Assembly: GCF_019734885.1 (NCBI RefSeq)
Contig: NZ_JAAXCM010000031.1
Span: 62,001-126,000, forward strand
DNA: 64,000 bases
Direction of reading: 5' to 3'
Origin: Pseudocoprococcus catus
Lineage (GTDB): Bacteria; Bacillota; Clostridia; Lachnospirales; Lachnospiraceae
Made by a program: the position numbers and the translations under genes. Under the pieces are notes generated by a model. The model was not told where the DNA came from, searched no databases, and saw only the letters and a list, made by a program, of their open reading frames with translations. Every line of letters starts with the position of its first letter. The stretch's first letter is position 1. This document shows positions 36,778-45,632 of the stretch, one piece after another.

Positions 36778-36838
36778 CCGGAAGTTCTAAAATGACTGAA
36801 ACAACATAATATAATAAAAAATGAAAGCGGACAAATGA

Positions 36839-38578
36839 ATGCAGATTAAAATCTATCACAGACGAAAGATGCTCATCATGGCCGCTTTTATTGTGGGGAT
36901 TGGCCTGCTTCTGACGGGAAGACTGGTATATCTGATGATATTCCGGTCGGAGTACTATCAGGAGCAGGCCAGTGCTTTGCATGAAAGGGAGCGGAGTATT
37001 AAGGCTGCGAGAGGAGTCATTTATGACAGAAATGGCATTGTCCTTGCAGATAATCAGTCGGTCTGTACGATATCGGTGATCCACAATCAGATCACGGATC
37101 CCGAAAGGGTGATTTCGGTTTTGTCGGATGTTTTGTCCCTGGATGAAACTCCAGTCAGAAAGCGTGTGGAAAAAGTATCTTCAATTGAAAGAATTAAGGC
37201 AAATGTTTCAAAAGAATTGGGAGATAAAATCCGAAGCTATCAGTTAAAAGGTGTGATGGTGGACGAAGACTATACGCGGAATTATCCGTATGGAACGCTG
37301 GCATCCAAGGTATTGGGCTTTACAGGCGGAGATAATCAGGGAATTATCGGGCTGGAAGTTAAGTATGACCAGTGGCTTAAAGGAATTAAAGGTGCCATTC
37401 TGACAGTTACAGATGCAAGGGGCGTGGAGGTGGGCCACGCGGCAGAAGACAGAGTTGAACCAGTTCCCGGGAATGATTTGTATACAAGTCTGGATTATAC
37501 GATACAATGCTATGTACAGCAGACAGCGCAAAAAATAATAGAACAAAAAGAAGCGAAAAGTGTATCTGTTCTATTAATGGATCCGCGTAATGGCGAAATT
37601 CTGGCAATGACCAATGAGCCGGAGTTTGATTTGAATTCACCCTATACACTTCCTGGTGATGGACCGATAGAGAATCATCAGGATGCCTTAAACAGAATGT
37701 GGCGAAATGGATGCCTGAATGACACATATGAACCGGGGTCAACATTCAAGATCATTACATCGACGGCAGCCCTGGAATCAGGCAGTGTCTCTTTAAATGA
37801 CCGGTTTTATTGTCCGGGTTACAAAATCGTAGAAGACCGGAGAATCCGATGCCACAAAATAGCCGGACACGGATCGGAATCCTTTGTGGAAGGACTGATG
37901 AATTCCTGTAATCCGGTATTTATTGAAACAGGTCTGAGGACAGGTGTCGAAATCATGTATCAGTATTTTCATAAGCTGGGTCTTATGGAAAAAAGCGGCA
38001 TTGATCTGCCGGGAGAGGCCGGGTCGATTATGCATCAGATCGAGGATGTGGGTGAGGTGGAATTGGCAACCATCTCATTTGGGCAGTCTTTCCAGATCAC
38101 ACCGATTCAGATGCTTCGTGCTGTCAGCACTGTTATTAACGGCGGGAATCTTGTAACACCGCATCTTGGTGTAAAGCTTGTCAGTGAGACCGGACAGATA
38201 AAAAAATTGAAATATGAATATCATCAAAATGCGATCGGCCGGGATGTATCGGATAAAATGAAAATGCTTCTGGAAAAGGTTGTCGCTGAGGGAACCGGAA
38301 AGAAATGCTATATAGAAGGTTATCGCATCGGCGGCAAAACAGCAACCAGTCAGAAACTGCCAAGAGGTTCAGGCAAATATATTGCTTCATTTATCGGGTT
38401 TGCTCCGGCAGATGATCCGAAGATCGTAGGAATTGTGATGATTGATGAACCTGTGGGGGCCTATTACGGCGGAACAGTGGCAGCACCGGTGATGAGGGAA
38501 ATATTTGAAAATGTACTTCCTTATTATCTGGGTGAACAGCCGGAAATAATCAATGAAACAGGAGATGGAAATGAATAA
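36839..38578 (+). CDS. Class B penicillin-binding protein 2 (SpoVD-like), KTA variant
   Basis: 579 residues, same layout as its upstream neighbour: anchor at ~11-33, RGVIYDRNG, Ser301 in EPGSTFK, S-C-N at 356-358. The third motif reads KTAT at 500-503 instead of KTGT; glycine to alanine at this strand is seen in few PBPs and may change beta-lactam affinity. No PASTA domains. Being next to an FtsW/SpoVE gene it could be the spore-cortex enzyme SpoVD, with the first PBP for division. Overlaps the next gene by 8 bases. Confidence 0.92.
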   Translation: MQIKIYHRRKMLIMAAFIVGIGLLLTGRLVYLMIFRSEYYQEQASALHERERSIKAARGVIYDRNGIVLADNQSVCTISVIHNQITDPERVISVLSDVLSLDETPVRKRVEKVSSIERIKANVSKELGDKIRSYQLKGVMVDEDYTRNYPYGTLASKVLGFTGGDNQGIIGLEVKYDQWLKGIKGAILTVTDARGVEVGHAAEDRVEPVPGNDLYTSLDYTIQCYVQQTAQKIIEQKEAKSVSVLLMDPRNGEILAMTNEPEFDLNSPYTLPGDGPIENHQDALNRMWRNGCLNDTYEPGSTFKIITSTAALESGSVSLNDRFYCPGYKIVEDRRIRCHKIAGHGSESFVEGLMNSCNPVFIETGLRTGVEIMYQYFHKLGLMEKSGIDLPGEAGSIMHQIEDVGEVELATISFGQSFQITPIQMLRAVSTVINGGNLVTPHLGVKLVSETGQIKKLKYEYHQNAIGRDVSDKMKMLLEKVVAEGTGKKCYIEGYRIGGKTATSQKLPRGSGKYIASFIGFAPADDPKIVGIVMIDEPVGAYYGGTVAAPVMREIFENVLPYYLGEQPEIINETGDGNE

Positions 38579-39662
38579 AAAAGTGAATGCCGGTGATCCG
38601 TTAATGCTGCTTCTTGTATTTGGGATGATCGTATTCGGCCTTGTCATGATCTATAGTGCCAGTTCTTATACCGCCGGACTTCAGTATGGAAATGCATTTT
38701 ATTATGTCAAACGTCAGATTTTTACCGTTATCATCGGGACGGTCATGATGTACATGATCAGCAGACCGGATTATCATCGGATTCTCAAATATGCCTGGCC
38801 TTTGTATGGTATTGCCCTGTTGATGCTGGCGGCGGTTTTCCTCATTGGAACTGCAAGTCATGGCCAGAAACGCTGGATCTATATTGGCCCTGTCGGGTTC
38901 CAGCCCTCTGAATTTACGAAATTTATATTGATCATCTTTTTGGCAGCAATGTGCAGCGCAGCAGAGCCTCTGATGAAAAAGAGGAAGGGGATCATCCTGA
39001 TGTTTTTATGTGTGATGCCGGCAGCGGCCATGGTCATGGCAACGAATCTCAGTACAGGAGTCATTATTCTCGGAGTGTCTTTTATTATTATTTTTACGGC
39101 CAGCCGCAAATGGGCTCCCTTTTTTGCTTTGACGGGAATGGGGATCGCCATGATGGGCGTTTTCCTGAAATTAGCAGCTTACCGCCTGGACCGGATTGAA
39201 GCCTGGCTGAATGTGGAGACTCATCCTAAAGGCTATCAGACACGGCAGGCACTTTTTGCTATTGGTTCCGGCGGGCTTTTTGGCTGCGGCTACGGGAAAA
39301 GTATTCAGAAACTGGCTTATGTTCCGGAAGCTCACAATGATATGATATTTGCTATTATCTGTGAAGAATGGGGATTGTTCGGTGCCATCATTAGTATTTT
39401 ACTGTTTATTCTGCTGATCTGGCGGTGTGCCGTCATTGCAATGGCAGCACCGGATCTGCAGGGGGCTTTATTTGTAACGGGTGTAATGGCGCATATCGGT
39501 CTGCAGATGATGATCAACATTGCCGTTGTAACCAACAGTATCCCAAACACAGGTGTCCCTCTGCCCTTTATCAGCTATGGCGGAACATCTCTTGTTTTTC
39601 TCATGTGTGAGATTGGAATTGTACAGAATGTGGCACGGCAGGGAAAAGGCGGCATATCATAA
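38571..39662 (+). CDS. SEDS-family peptidoglycan polymerase (FtsW/SpoVE/RodA)
   Basis: 363 residues with ~10 membrane helices. Conserved QKRWIYIGPVGFQPSEFTK (after helix 3), the GYQTRQALFAIGSGGLFG loop and the terminal NTGVPLPFISYGGTSL. Polymerises lipid II with a cognate class B PBP. ATG 38571, 6-7 nt after AGGAGA, is preferred over 38553. Division (FtsW) or sporulation (SpoVE) use cannot be told apart here. Confidence 0.93.
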   Translation: MNKKVNAGDPLMLLLVFGMIVFGLVMIYSASSYTAGLQYGNAFYYVKRQIFTVIIGTVMMYMISRPDYHRILKYAWPLYGIALLMLAAVFLIGTASHGQKRWIYIGPVGFQPSEFTKFILIIFLAAMCSAAEPLMKKRKGIILMFLCVMPAAAMVMATNLSTGVIILGVSFIIIFTASRKWAPFFALTGMGIAMMGVFLKLAAYRLDRIEAWLNVETHPKGYQTRQALFAIGSGGLFGCGYGKSIQKLAYVPEAHNDMIFAIICEEWGLFGAIISILLFILLIWRCAVIAMAAPDLQGALFVTGVMAHIGLQMMINIAVVTNSIPNTGVPLPFISYGGTSLVFLMCEIGIVQNVARQGKGGIS

Positions 39663-39693
39663 ACTATAATGGTACCGGGTCTGGAGGAAAGAA

Positions 39694-40947
39694 ATGTCAT
39701 CGATATGTATCCGGGGCGGTTACTGCCTGAATGGAGAGGTTGATATACAGGGGGCAAAAAATGCCGCACTACCGATTATGGCCGCATCTCTTTTAAACAA
39801 AGGCATTGTCTGTCTTAGACGGTGCCCTCAGATATCGGATGTCAGACATATGTGCCGGCTGCTTGAACAGATGGGTGTTCGTATTGAGACCGATGGAGAC
39901 AGGCTGATTTTGGATACAAAAGAAATTGATCCGATAGAAATATCTGCACCGGATGCGGGAAAGATGCGATCTTCTGTGCTTCTTCTCGGACCGCTGATGG
40001 GAAGAAAAACAGAAGTGCTGATGCCGTATCCGGGCGGTTGTACCATCGGAGCAAGACCTGTCAATTGGCATATAGAAGCATTGCAGAAAATGAACGTTCA
40101 GGTCTCAATGAGGGAAGAGGGGATTTATTGCAGGACAAAAGGAATTAAAGGTGCGAAAATTGTTTTATCCTATCCGAGTGTAGGGGTTACGGAAAATGTA
40201 ATTCTTGCGGCGGTTCTGGCAGAGGGAAGTACTGAGATTATCAATGCAGCCATGGAACCGGAAATAGAAGATCTGTGCAGATTTCTTATTGCTGCTGGTG
40301 CCAGAATAAATGGTATCGGAACAAACAGAATAGTGATAACAGGTGTAGAGCAGCTGCACGATGTCCAATACACAATCATGGCCGATCGGATCGTTGCGGG
40401 AACCTATATGACAGCTGTTGCAGCAGCAGGCGGCCAGGCGGTTTTAAAGGGGGTGCGGGTCCGGCATGTACAATCGGTGGCGGATGTGCTGGCAGAATCA
40501 GGATGTGGCTTGATTATTTGCGAAGAAAGTATTAAAATAATAGCACCATCTGTACTTCTTGGCGTGAAGAATATTCAGACACAGCCTTATCCGGGATTTC
40601 CTACAGATATGCAGTCACAGATGATGGCGTGTCTTTGCACAGCTCATGGGGAGAGTTCTATTACAGAGAATATCTTCGAAAATCGTTTCAAAATTGTCCC
40701 TGAGCTGATTAGGATGGGTGCAGATATTTCAGTGAGTGGGTCGAAGGCATTGATCAGCGGTTCGGCAAAACTGCATGGAGAAGCTGTTGCGGCCAGAGAT
40801 CTGCGAGGAGGAGCAGCCCTTGTTGCTGCCGGTCTGGCGGCAGAGGGAACGACGATAGTACAGGAGAGCGAGTATATCGACAGAGGCTATGTTGATGTGT
40901 GCAGCGATCTGCGCAGTCTCGGTGCGTGCATTGATCGCAGACAGTGA
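39694..40947 (+). CDS. murA: UDP-N-acetylglucosamine 1-carboxyvinyltransferase
   Basis: 417 residues. N-terminal GAKNAALPIMAA and catalytic Cys116 in YPGGCTIGARPV, the fosfomycin target. First committed step of peptidoglycan synthesis. In this cluster it sits where many Clostridia have murD/murG. GGAGGAAAG precedes the ATG. Confidence 0.95.
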   Translation: MSSICIRGGYCLNGEVDIQGAKNAALPIMAASLLNKGIVCLRRCPQISDVRHMCRLLEQMGVRIETDGDRLILDTKEIDPIEISAPDAGKMRSSVLLLGPLMGRKTEVLMPYPGGCTIGARPVNWHIEALQKMNVQVSMREEGIYCRTKGIKGAKIVLSYPSVGVTENVILAAVLAEGSTEIINAAMEPEIEDLCRFLIAAGARINGIGTNRIVITGVEQLHDVQYTIMADRIVAGTYMTAVAAAGGQAVLKGVRVRHVQSVADVLAESGCGLIICEESIKIIAPSVLLGVKNIQTQPYPGFPTDMQSQMMACLCTAHGESSITENIFENRFKIVPELIRMGADISVSGSKALISGSAKLHGEAVAARDLRGGAALVAAGLAAEGTTIVQESEYIDRGYVDVCSDLRSLGACIDRRQ

Positions 40948-40992
40948 GTTTGGATGTAAAAATTGATATAGGAAGACAGGAGGAGAATCTGA

Positions 40993-41763
40993 TTGGCAGA
41001 TAAAGGTACAGAAACTGTGTATAAGCGTCAAAGGAAGCAACCCGGAAAACGAAAGAAAAAGAAGAGACATCCGGTGCTTGCTTTTCTCATCATTCTGATT
41101 GTGCTTGTGTTGGTGGGTGTTTTCGGCTTTCAGACCAAAGATATTCAGATCACGGGCAATGAGCGTGTAACGGATGACAAGGTGAAAGAACTGATTCAAT
41201 GTGATAAGAGTTATGGGAATACATTGATTTTGTGGTTGATCAACCGTAAAATCGATATTTCCTCAGAACCATTACTTTCAGGCATCCGACTCTCTATTGA
41301 GAATCCTCAGAAAGTGGTGGTACACGTGAGAGAGCAGCAGCTCGTAGCAGCAGTGAAGAACAATGATCAGTATAGTTATGTCAATGAAAAGGGCAGGATT
41401 ATTTTGACGCAGGATGATAAGATTCCGGATATCCCGATGATGGATGGTATTCAGATCAAAAGTGCTGAAAACGGGGATGTGCTGACAGCTAATGATGATA
41501 CTGTTCTGGACAGCATTTTGAATATCGCCGCTTTACTGAATGAAGAGGAGATTACCGCTGATACGATCGGCATCACTTCAGATGGCGGTTACGATCTGGT
41601 GATGGGAAAGGTCACCGTTCTTTTGGGAAAAGATATTTATATGGAAGAAAAACTTTCAGAACTGAAGGATCTTCTTCCGAATCTGGATGGATTATCGGGG
41701 ACTTTACATCTTGAAGAATACGATTCCACAAAAGATTCGATTATTTTTACAAAAGATTCATAA
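40993..41763 (+). CDS. Cell-division protein FtsQ/DivIB
   Basis: 256 residues. Basic head (KRQRKQPGKRKKKKRH), one helix (LAFLIILIVLVLVGVFGF), then the POTRA domain starting DIQITGNERVTDDKVKELI and a beta domain. Start TTG 40993, 7 nt after AGGAGA; there is no in-frame ATG before the helix. Works with FtsL and DivIC in the septal complex. Confidence 0.9.
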   Translation: MADKGTETVYKRQRKQPGKRKKKKRHPVLAFLIILIVLVLVGVFGFQTKDIQITGNERVTDDKVKELIQCDKSYGNTLILWLINRKIDISSEPLLSGIRLSIENPQKVVVHVREQQLVAAVKNNDQYSYVNEKGRIILTQDDKIPDIPMMDGIQIKSAENGDVLTANDDTVLDSILNIAALLNEEEITADTIGITSDGGYDLVMGKVTVLLGKDIYMEEKLSELKDLLPNLDGLSGTLHLEEYDSTKDSIIFTKDS

Positions 41764-41846
41764 ATAAAGGTTGATATTTTTAAAAAAAAATAATATTATA
41801 TAATGGTATGATACGATAAAAGGTGAAATATGAAGGAGGAAGAACC

Positions 41847-42992
41847 TTGCTTGAGATAAAACCAAATGAAAATGAAGCAGCAGCAAAAATTCTTGTAATT
41901 GGAGTTGGCGGCGCAGGTAATAATGCTGTCAACCGAATGGTAGATGAAAATATCCTCGGTGTTGAATTCATCGGTGTTAATACAGACCGTCAGGCTTTAC
42001 AGTTATGTAAAGCACCACAGTTAGTACAGATTGGTGAGAAACTGACAAAGGGACTTGGTGCAGGTGCGAAACCTGAAGTTGGTGCCAAGGCAGCAGAAGA
42101 GAGTATGGATGAACTGACAGAGCTCATTAAGGGTGCGGATATGGTATTCGTTACTTGCGGTATGGGCGGCGGTACAGGTACTGGTGCAGCACCTGTTGTT
42201 GCAGGTATTGCCAAGGATCTCGGATGTTTGACAGTTGGTGTTGTTACAAAACCTTTCAGATTTGAAGCAAGACAGCGTATGAACAATGCGATTCAGGGTA
42301 TTGAGAACCTGAAGCAGAATGTTGATACACTGATCGTCATTCCGAATGACAAGCTTCTTGAGATTGTTGACAGAAGAACATCTATGCCTGAAGCACTGAA
42401 GAAGGCAGATGAAGTATTACAGCAGGGCGTTCAGGGTATCACGGACCTGATCAATGTACCGGGTCTGATCAACCTTGACTTTGCAGATATCTCTACTGTC
42501 ATGAAGGACAAGGGTATCGCTCATATCGGTATCGGTGAAGGCCACGGCGATGACAAGGCTCTTGAAGCGGTTAAGCAGGCAATCACAAGCCCGCTGCTTG
42601 AGACAACCATCGAAGGTGCAACAGATATCATCATCAACATTTCCGGTGATATCGGCCTGATCGAAGCCAATGAAGCAGCAATGTATGTTGAGGAACTGGC
42701 CGGTGAATCTGCCAACATCATCTTTGGTGCGATGTATGATGATTCCACACCGGATTCAGCAACAATCACTGTTATTGCAACAGGTCTTGAAGAAGAGAAG
42801 AAAGTTGAGACACCTCAGAAGTCTGGTTATGCAAAGAAACCGCTTTACCAGACAAGTGTTGGCAGCAATACATACAAGGCGCCGACAGGAAGTCCTGTAC
42901 CACCTGCATTTGTTCAGCAGAATCAGGCTGCAAAGAAACCGGCAGGCACAACAGGTAATATTCAGATCCCAAGCTTCTTACAGAAGAGATAA
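41847..42992 (+). CDS. ftsZ: Cell-division GTPase FtsZ
   Basis: 381 residues. [11 protein letters not shown] at the N-terminus, tubulin signature [11 protein letters not shown], and a C-terminal linker ending in [10 protein letters not shown], the conserved tail that binds membrane tethers. TTG 41847, 7 nt after AAGGAGG, gives the usual start [17 protein letters not shown] 41823 lies before the ribosome site. ftsA is not adjacent. Confidence 0.97.
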   Translation: MLEIKPNENEAAAKILVIGVGGAGNNAVNRMVDENILGVEFIGVNTDRQALQLCKAPQLVQIGEKLTKGLGAGAKPEVGAKAAEESMDELTELIKGADMVFVTCGMGGGTGTGAAPVVAGIAKDLGCLTVGVVTKPFRFEARQRMNNAIQGIENLKQNVDTLIVIPNDKLLEIVDRRTSMPEALKKADEVLQQGVQGITDLINVPGLINLDFADISTVMKDKGIAHIGIGEGHGDDKALEAVKQAITSPLLETTIEGATDIIINISGDIGLIEANEAAMYVEELAGESANIIFGAMYDDSTPDSATITVIATGLEEEKKVETPQKSGYAKKPLYQTSVGSNTYKAPTGSPVPPAFVQQNQAAKKPAGTTGNIQIPSFLQKR

Positions 42993-43011
42993 TTTGACAG
43001 CAATATGATAG

Positions 43012-43038
43012 GGCACATCCTTTGGATGTGCTCTTTTT
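43012..43038 (+). terminator. ftsZ terminator
   Basis: GCACATCC (43013-43020), TTT, GGATGTGC (43024-43031), T-C-TTTTT. Confidence 0.92.
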
Positions 43039-43084
43039 GTGTAATAGGGAATTCTGAGGAATTCCCTATTACACAAAAAGGCAC
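43028..43084. repeat. Long palindrome with 22-bp perfect arms
   Basis: Left arm 43033-43054 and right arm 43059-43080 are exact reverse complements around the 4-base loop TGAG; after one bulged T (43032), GTGC/GCAC extends it to 43028-43084. It begins inside the T run of the ftsZ terminator and contains GAATTC at the inner end. Next to it lies copy 3 of the dispersed repeat. Confidence 0.92.
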
Positions 43085-43099
43085 TAATGCGCCTGCGAT

Positions 43100-43176
43100 G
43101 CGCACTTGCGCGAAGATGTAGATTGTCGCAAGCGACCGCGTCCGGCGCGAGAATGTGCTTTGGCACATTCTTTTTT
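43100..43176 (+). repeat. Dispersed intergenic repeat, copy 3
   Basis: GCGCACTTGCGCGAAGATG, TAGATTGTCGCAAGCGACC, GCGTCCGGCGCGAG and the perfect 8-bp hairpin GAATGTGC-TTTG-GCACATTC with six T. Most complete copy. It ends against the first Spo0A-like box of the sporulation promoter, sharing the T run. Confidence 0.9.
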
Positions 43177-43240
43177 GTCGAAATATTTATAGGAACCTTC
43201 TCTGGATTTGACAAAATATTTATGGGACATAGGCTATAAT
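43174..43240 (+). promoter_or_regulatory. spoIIG-type promoter with two Spo0A-like boxes
   Basis: TTGACA (43208-43213), 21-nt spacer, TATAAT (43235-43240). Spo0A-box matches: TTTGTCGAA around 43174-43182, a full TGTCGAA, and TTTGACAAA at 43207-43215, overlapping the -35, 33 bp further. The surrounding bases (AATATTTAT) are repeated at both sites. The B. subtilis spoIIG promoter has the same rare over-long spacer and Spo0A sites. Confidence 0.85.
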
Positions 43241-43269
43241 AGACCCGTACCAAAAATCAGGAGGATAGC

Positions 43270-43770
43270 ATTATTTTTTACCAGACTGCCACCTGGGATA
43301 AAATATGCGGGTACGATTACTTCCTGCAATTCCATTATACGCATTTCATAAATCATCACTTAGCAAAGAAACTGCGTCAATGCTACAGGGATCTTTGCTG
43401 TCATCAACGGAAAAATCTTTACCGTGTACAAATCAAAACAGGAATGAAATTAATAGAAACAATAGGGCTTTATGATACAGGGAATCGTTTGTATGAACCC
43501 ATCAGGAAAAAGCCGGTCAGCATTATCGGGAAGGAACTGGCTATGCGTTTGCTTGAAGGGGAACAGGAATGGGGAAGACGATTTCGCCTGATTCCTTACA
43601 GCAGTATTGGCGTGGAAAATGGGCTGATGAAAGGATTTGTTGCGGACGAATTGGTTGTGTTTGTGAACCGATATTCTTTTGTATATGCACATCCGGTTTT
43701 GGCTGTGGCTGAACAGTCCTTTGGTAAAAGGGATGGCTATGAGATCATTTTGCATCCGGACATGATCTGA
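43270..43770 (+). pseudogene. spoIIGA: SpoIIGA pro-SigE protease, N-terminal membrane domain missing
   Basis: The frame is open from 43240 to 43770 and reads through ...LAKKLRQCYRDL, NLYRVQI and then IGLYDTGNRLYEPIRKKPVSII, the aspartic-protease core of SpoIIGA with the catalytic D-T-G (Asp at 43474-43476). The five-helix membrane domain (~150 residues) that normally comes first is absent. AGGAGG stands at 43259-43264 but only ATT codons follow at 43270 and 43273; the first ATG is 43444. So either translation starts at ATT, giving a soluble ~166-residue form, or the gene is dead. Directly upstream of sigE. Confidence 0.75.
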
Positions 43771-43812
43771 GTGCATAAGATATGGAAATTAAATTCAGGA
43801 GGGAATGGGTTG

Positions 43813-44550
43813 ATGCGGACAATCAATTATGCAGGGTATCGTATGCTGCGTGGGTTCAGAAGTGTGATTTATAAATCGAATGGAGAAATCCATTATATCA
43901 GCGGAACGGATGTCCTTCCGGTTCCGCTGGAGGGTGAACAGGAAAAAAAGGCCATTGAGATGCTGGCGTTGGAAAAGGAGAGAGAACGGGGACGTAATAT
44001 TCTGATCGAACATAATCTTCGTCTGGTAGTTTATATTGCCAGAAAGTTTGATAATACAGGTGCCGGAATGGAGGATCTGATTTCCATAGGAACCATCGGT
44101 CTGATCAAGGCCATCAATTCCTATAATCCGGAAAAAAATATAAAGCTTGCGACTTATGCATCCAGATGTATTGAAAATGAAATTTTGATGTATTTAAGGC
44201 GCAGCAGCAAATTGAAAATGGAAGTATCGATTGATGAACCTTTAAATGTAGACTGGGATGGCAATGAATTGCTGCTGTCAGATATATTGGGCACGGATGA
44301 AAACGTCATTTACAGTAAAATGGAGGAGGAAGTGAATTATCATTTGCTGTATAAAGCACTGTCAAGACTGTCACCCCGGGAGAAGACAATTATTCAGCTC
44401 CGTTTTGGGATACGAACTTCGGACGGACAGGAAAAAACTCAAAAAGAGGTGGCAGATCTCCTTGGTATTTCTCAATCTTACATTTCCAGGCTGGAGAAGA
44501 AGATCATCGGACGATTAAAAAAGGATATTGTGAGAATGGAAGGGGCGTGA
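43813..44550 (+). CDS. sigE: Sporulation sigma factor SigE, pro-form
   Basis: 245 residues. Region 2 [23 protein letters not shown] and [15 protein letters not shown] are near identical to B. subtilis SigE. A head of ~25-30 residues precedes [16 protein letters not shown], which aligns with the SpoIIGA cleavage region of pro-SigE (EVYYIGGSEALPPPL). ATG 43813 has AGGAGGG about 9 nt before it. Drives mother-cell genes. The pro-sequence is retained although its protease gene is truncated. Confidence 0.93.
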   Translation: MRTINYAGYRMLRGFRSVIYKSNGEIHYISGTDVLPVPLEGEQEKKAIEMLALEKERERGRNILIEHNLRLVVYIARKFDNTGAGMEDLISIGTIGLIKAINSYNPEKNIKLATYASRCIENEILMYLRRSSKLKMEVSIDEPLNVDWDGNELLLSDILGTDENVIYSKMEEEVNYHLLYKALSRLSPREKTIIQLRFGIRTSDGQEKTQKEVADLLGISQSYISRLEKKIIGRLKKDIVRMEGA

Positions 44551-44611
44551 ATGTACGGTTGAAGGGATGGGAAAATTTTGCATCTGAAATGCATCTAAAA
44601 TGTTGAAAACA

Positions 44612-44640
44612 TTGTACTGTCTGTGAAAATCATGTAAAAT
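44612..44640 (+). promoter_or_regulatory. Promoter of the MoxR/DUF58/transglutaminase operon
   Basis: TTGTAC (44612-44617), 17-nt spacer, TAAAAT (44635-44640), about 35 nt before the MoxR start. Confidence 0.65.
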
Positions 44641-44675
44641 GATAAAAAAGGAATCAAAAAACGGAGGAAATTCGA

Positions 44676-45632
44676 ATGGGGTCTGTGAATTTACAAAAGG
44701 CAAATGCTGTTATAGATGAAGTAAAAAAAGTCGTGATCGGAAAAGATGCCTGCATATTTAAGGTCATGGCGGCTATGATCGCCGGCGGTCATATTTTGTT
44801 GGATGATATTCCCGGTGTCGGAAAGACAACAATGGCACTGGCATTTTCGAAGGCAATGGATCTGCAGCAAAATCGTGTCCAGTTTACACCGGATATTCTT
44901 CCGGCAGATATCGTAGGATTTTCCATGTATGATAAAAGCAGCGGAAAGTTTGTCTATCAACCCGGAGCTGTTATGTGCAATTTGTTTCTGGCGGATGAGA
45001 TTAATCGTACATCACCGAAGACCCAGTCTGCGCTTCTTGAAGTGATGGAGGAGGGAAGCGTAACTGTGGATGGCGTAACAAAACCTGTGCCGGAACCTTT
45101 TATTGTTCTGGCAACCCAGAATCCGGTGGGAAGTGCCGGCACACAGATGCTGCCGGAATCCCAGGTTGACCGTTTTATGATCTGCCTGACCATGGGCTAT
45201 CCGAATCCCGAGGATGAGATTGCCATTTTGAAGGGTAAATCCGAAGGAGATCCATTAAATGAAGTTGCATCGGTGATGAATGCGGCAGCCCTTTTGGATG
45301 CAAAACGTGAAGCTGAACAAATCTATGTTCATCAGGCAATTTATAAATACATGGTACGTCTGGTTAATAAAACACGTCAGCATGATATGATCGAGCTGGG
45401 AATCAGTCCGAGAGGTACAGTGGCCCTGGCAGCCATGGCCAAAAGCTGTGCATGGCTCCAGGGAAGAAAGTTTGTCTATCCGGATGATGTAGCCAATGTA
45501 TTTTACGATGTTGCTATCCATAGAATACGGCTGAATGCCAGAGCACGGATCAATCATGTGACGGCATCTGATCTCCTTGACCAGATTATCAATGATACAG
45601 AGCGGCCTACTGTGCGGAGAAAGAAGCAATGA
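44676..45632 (+). CDS. MoxR-family AAA+ ATPase
   Basis: 318 residues. Walker A in DIPGVGKTTMA, Walker B LFLADEINRTSPKTQSALLEVMEE, sensor ATQNP and the MoxR lid. Acts as a chaperone-like ATPase for the products next door. It starts 7 nt after CGGAGGA and overlaps the DUF58 gene by ATGA. Confidence 0.93.
   Translation: MGSVNLQKANAVIDEVKKVVIGKDACIFKVMAAMIAGGHILLDDIPGVGKTTMALAFSKAMDLQQNRVQFTPDILPADIVGFSMYDKSSGKFVYQPGAVMCNLFLADEINRTSPKTQSALLEVMEEGSVTVDGVTKPVPEPFIVLATQNPVGSAGTQMLPESQVDRFMICLTMGYPNPEDEIAILKGKSEGDPLNEVASVMNAAALLDAKREAEQIYVHQAIYKYMVRLVNKTRQHDMIELGISPRGTVALAAMAKSCAWLQGRKFVYPDDVANVFYDVAIHRIRLNARARINHVTASDLLDQIINDTERPTVRRKKQ

Noticed and set aside
28834-43176. CRISPR-like repeats
   Set aside because: The three repeat copies are kilobases apart with no spacer array and no cas genes.
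42978-43253. Minus-strand frame through the ftsZ-spoIIGA gap
   Set aside because: It is a translation of the palindrome and repeat; composition and absence of a ribosome site speak against a gene.
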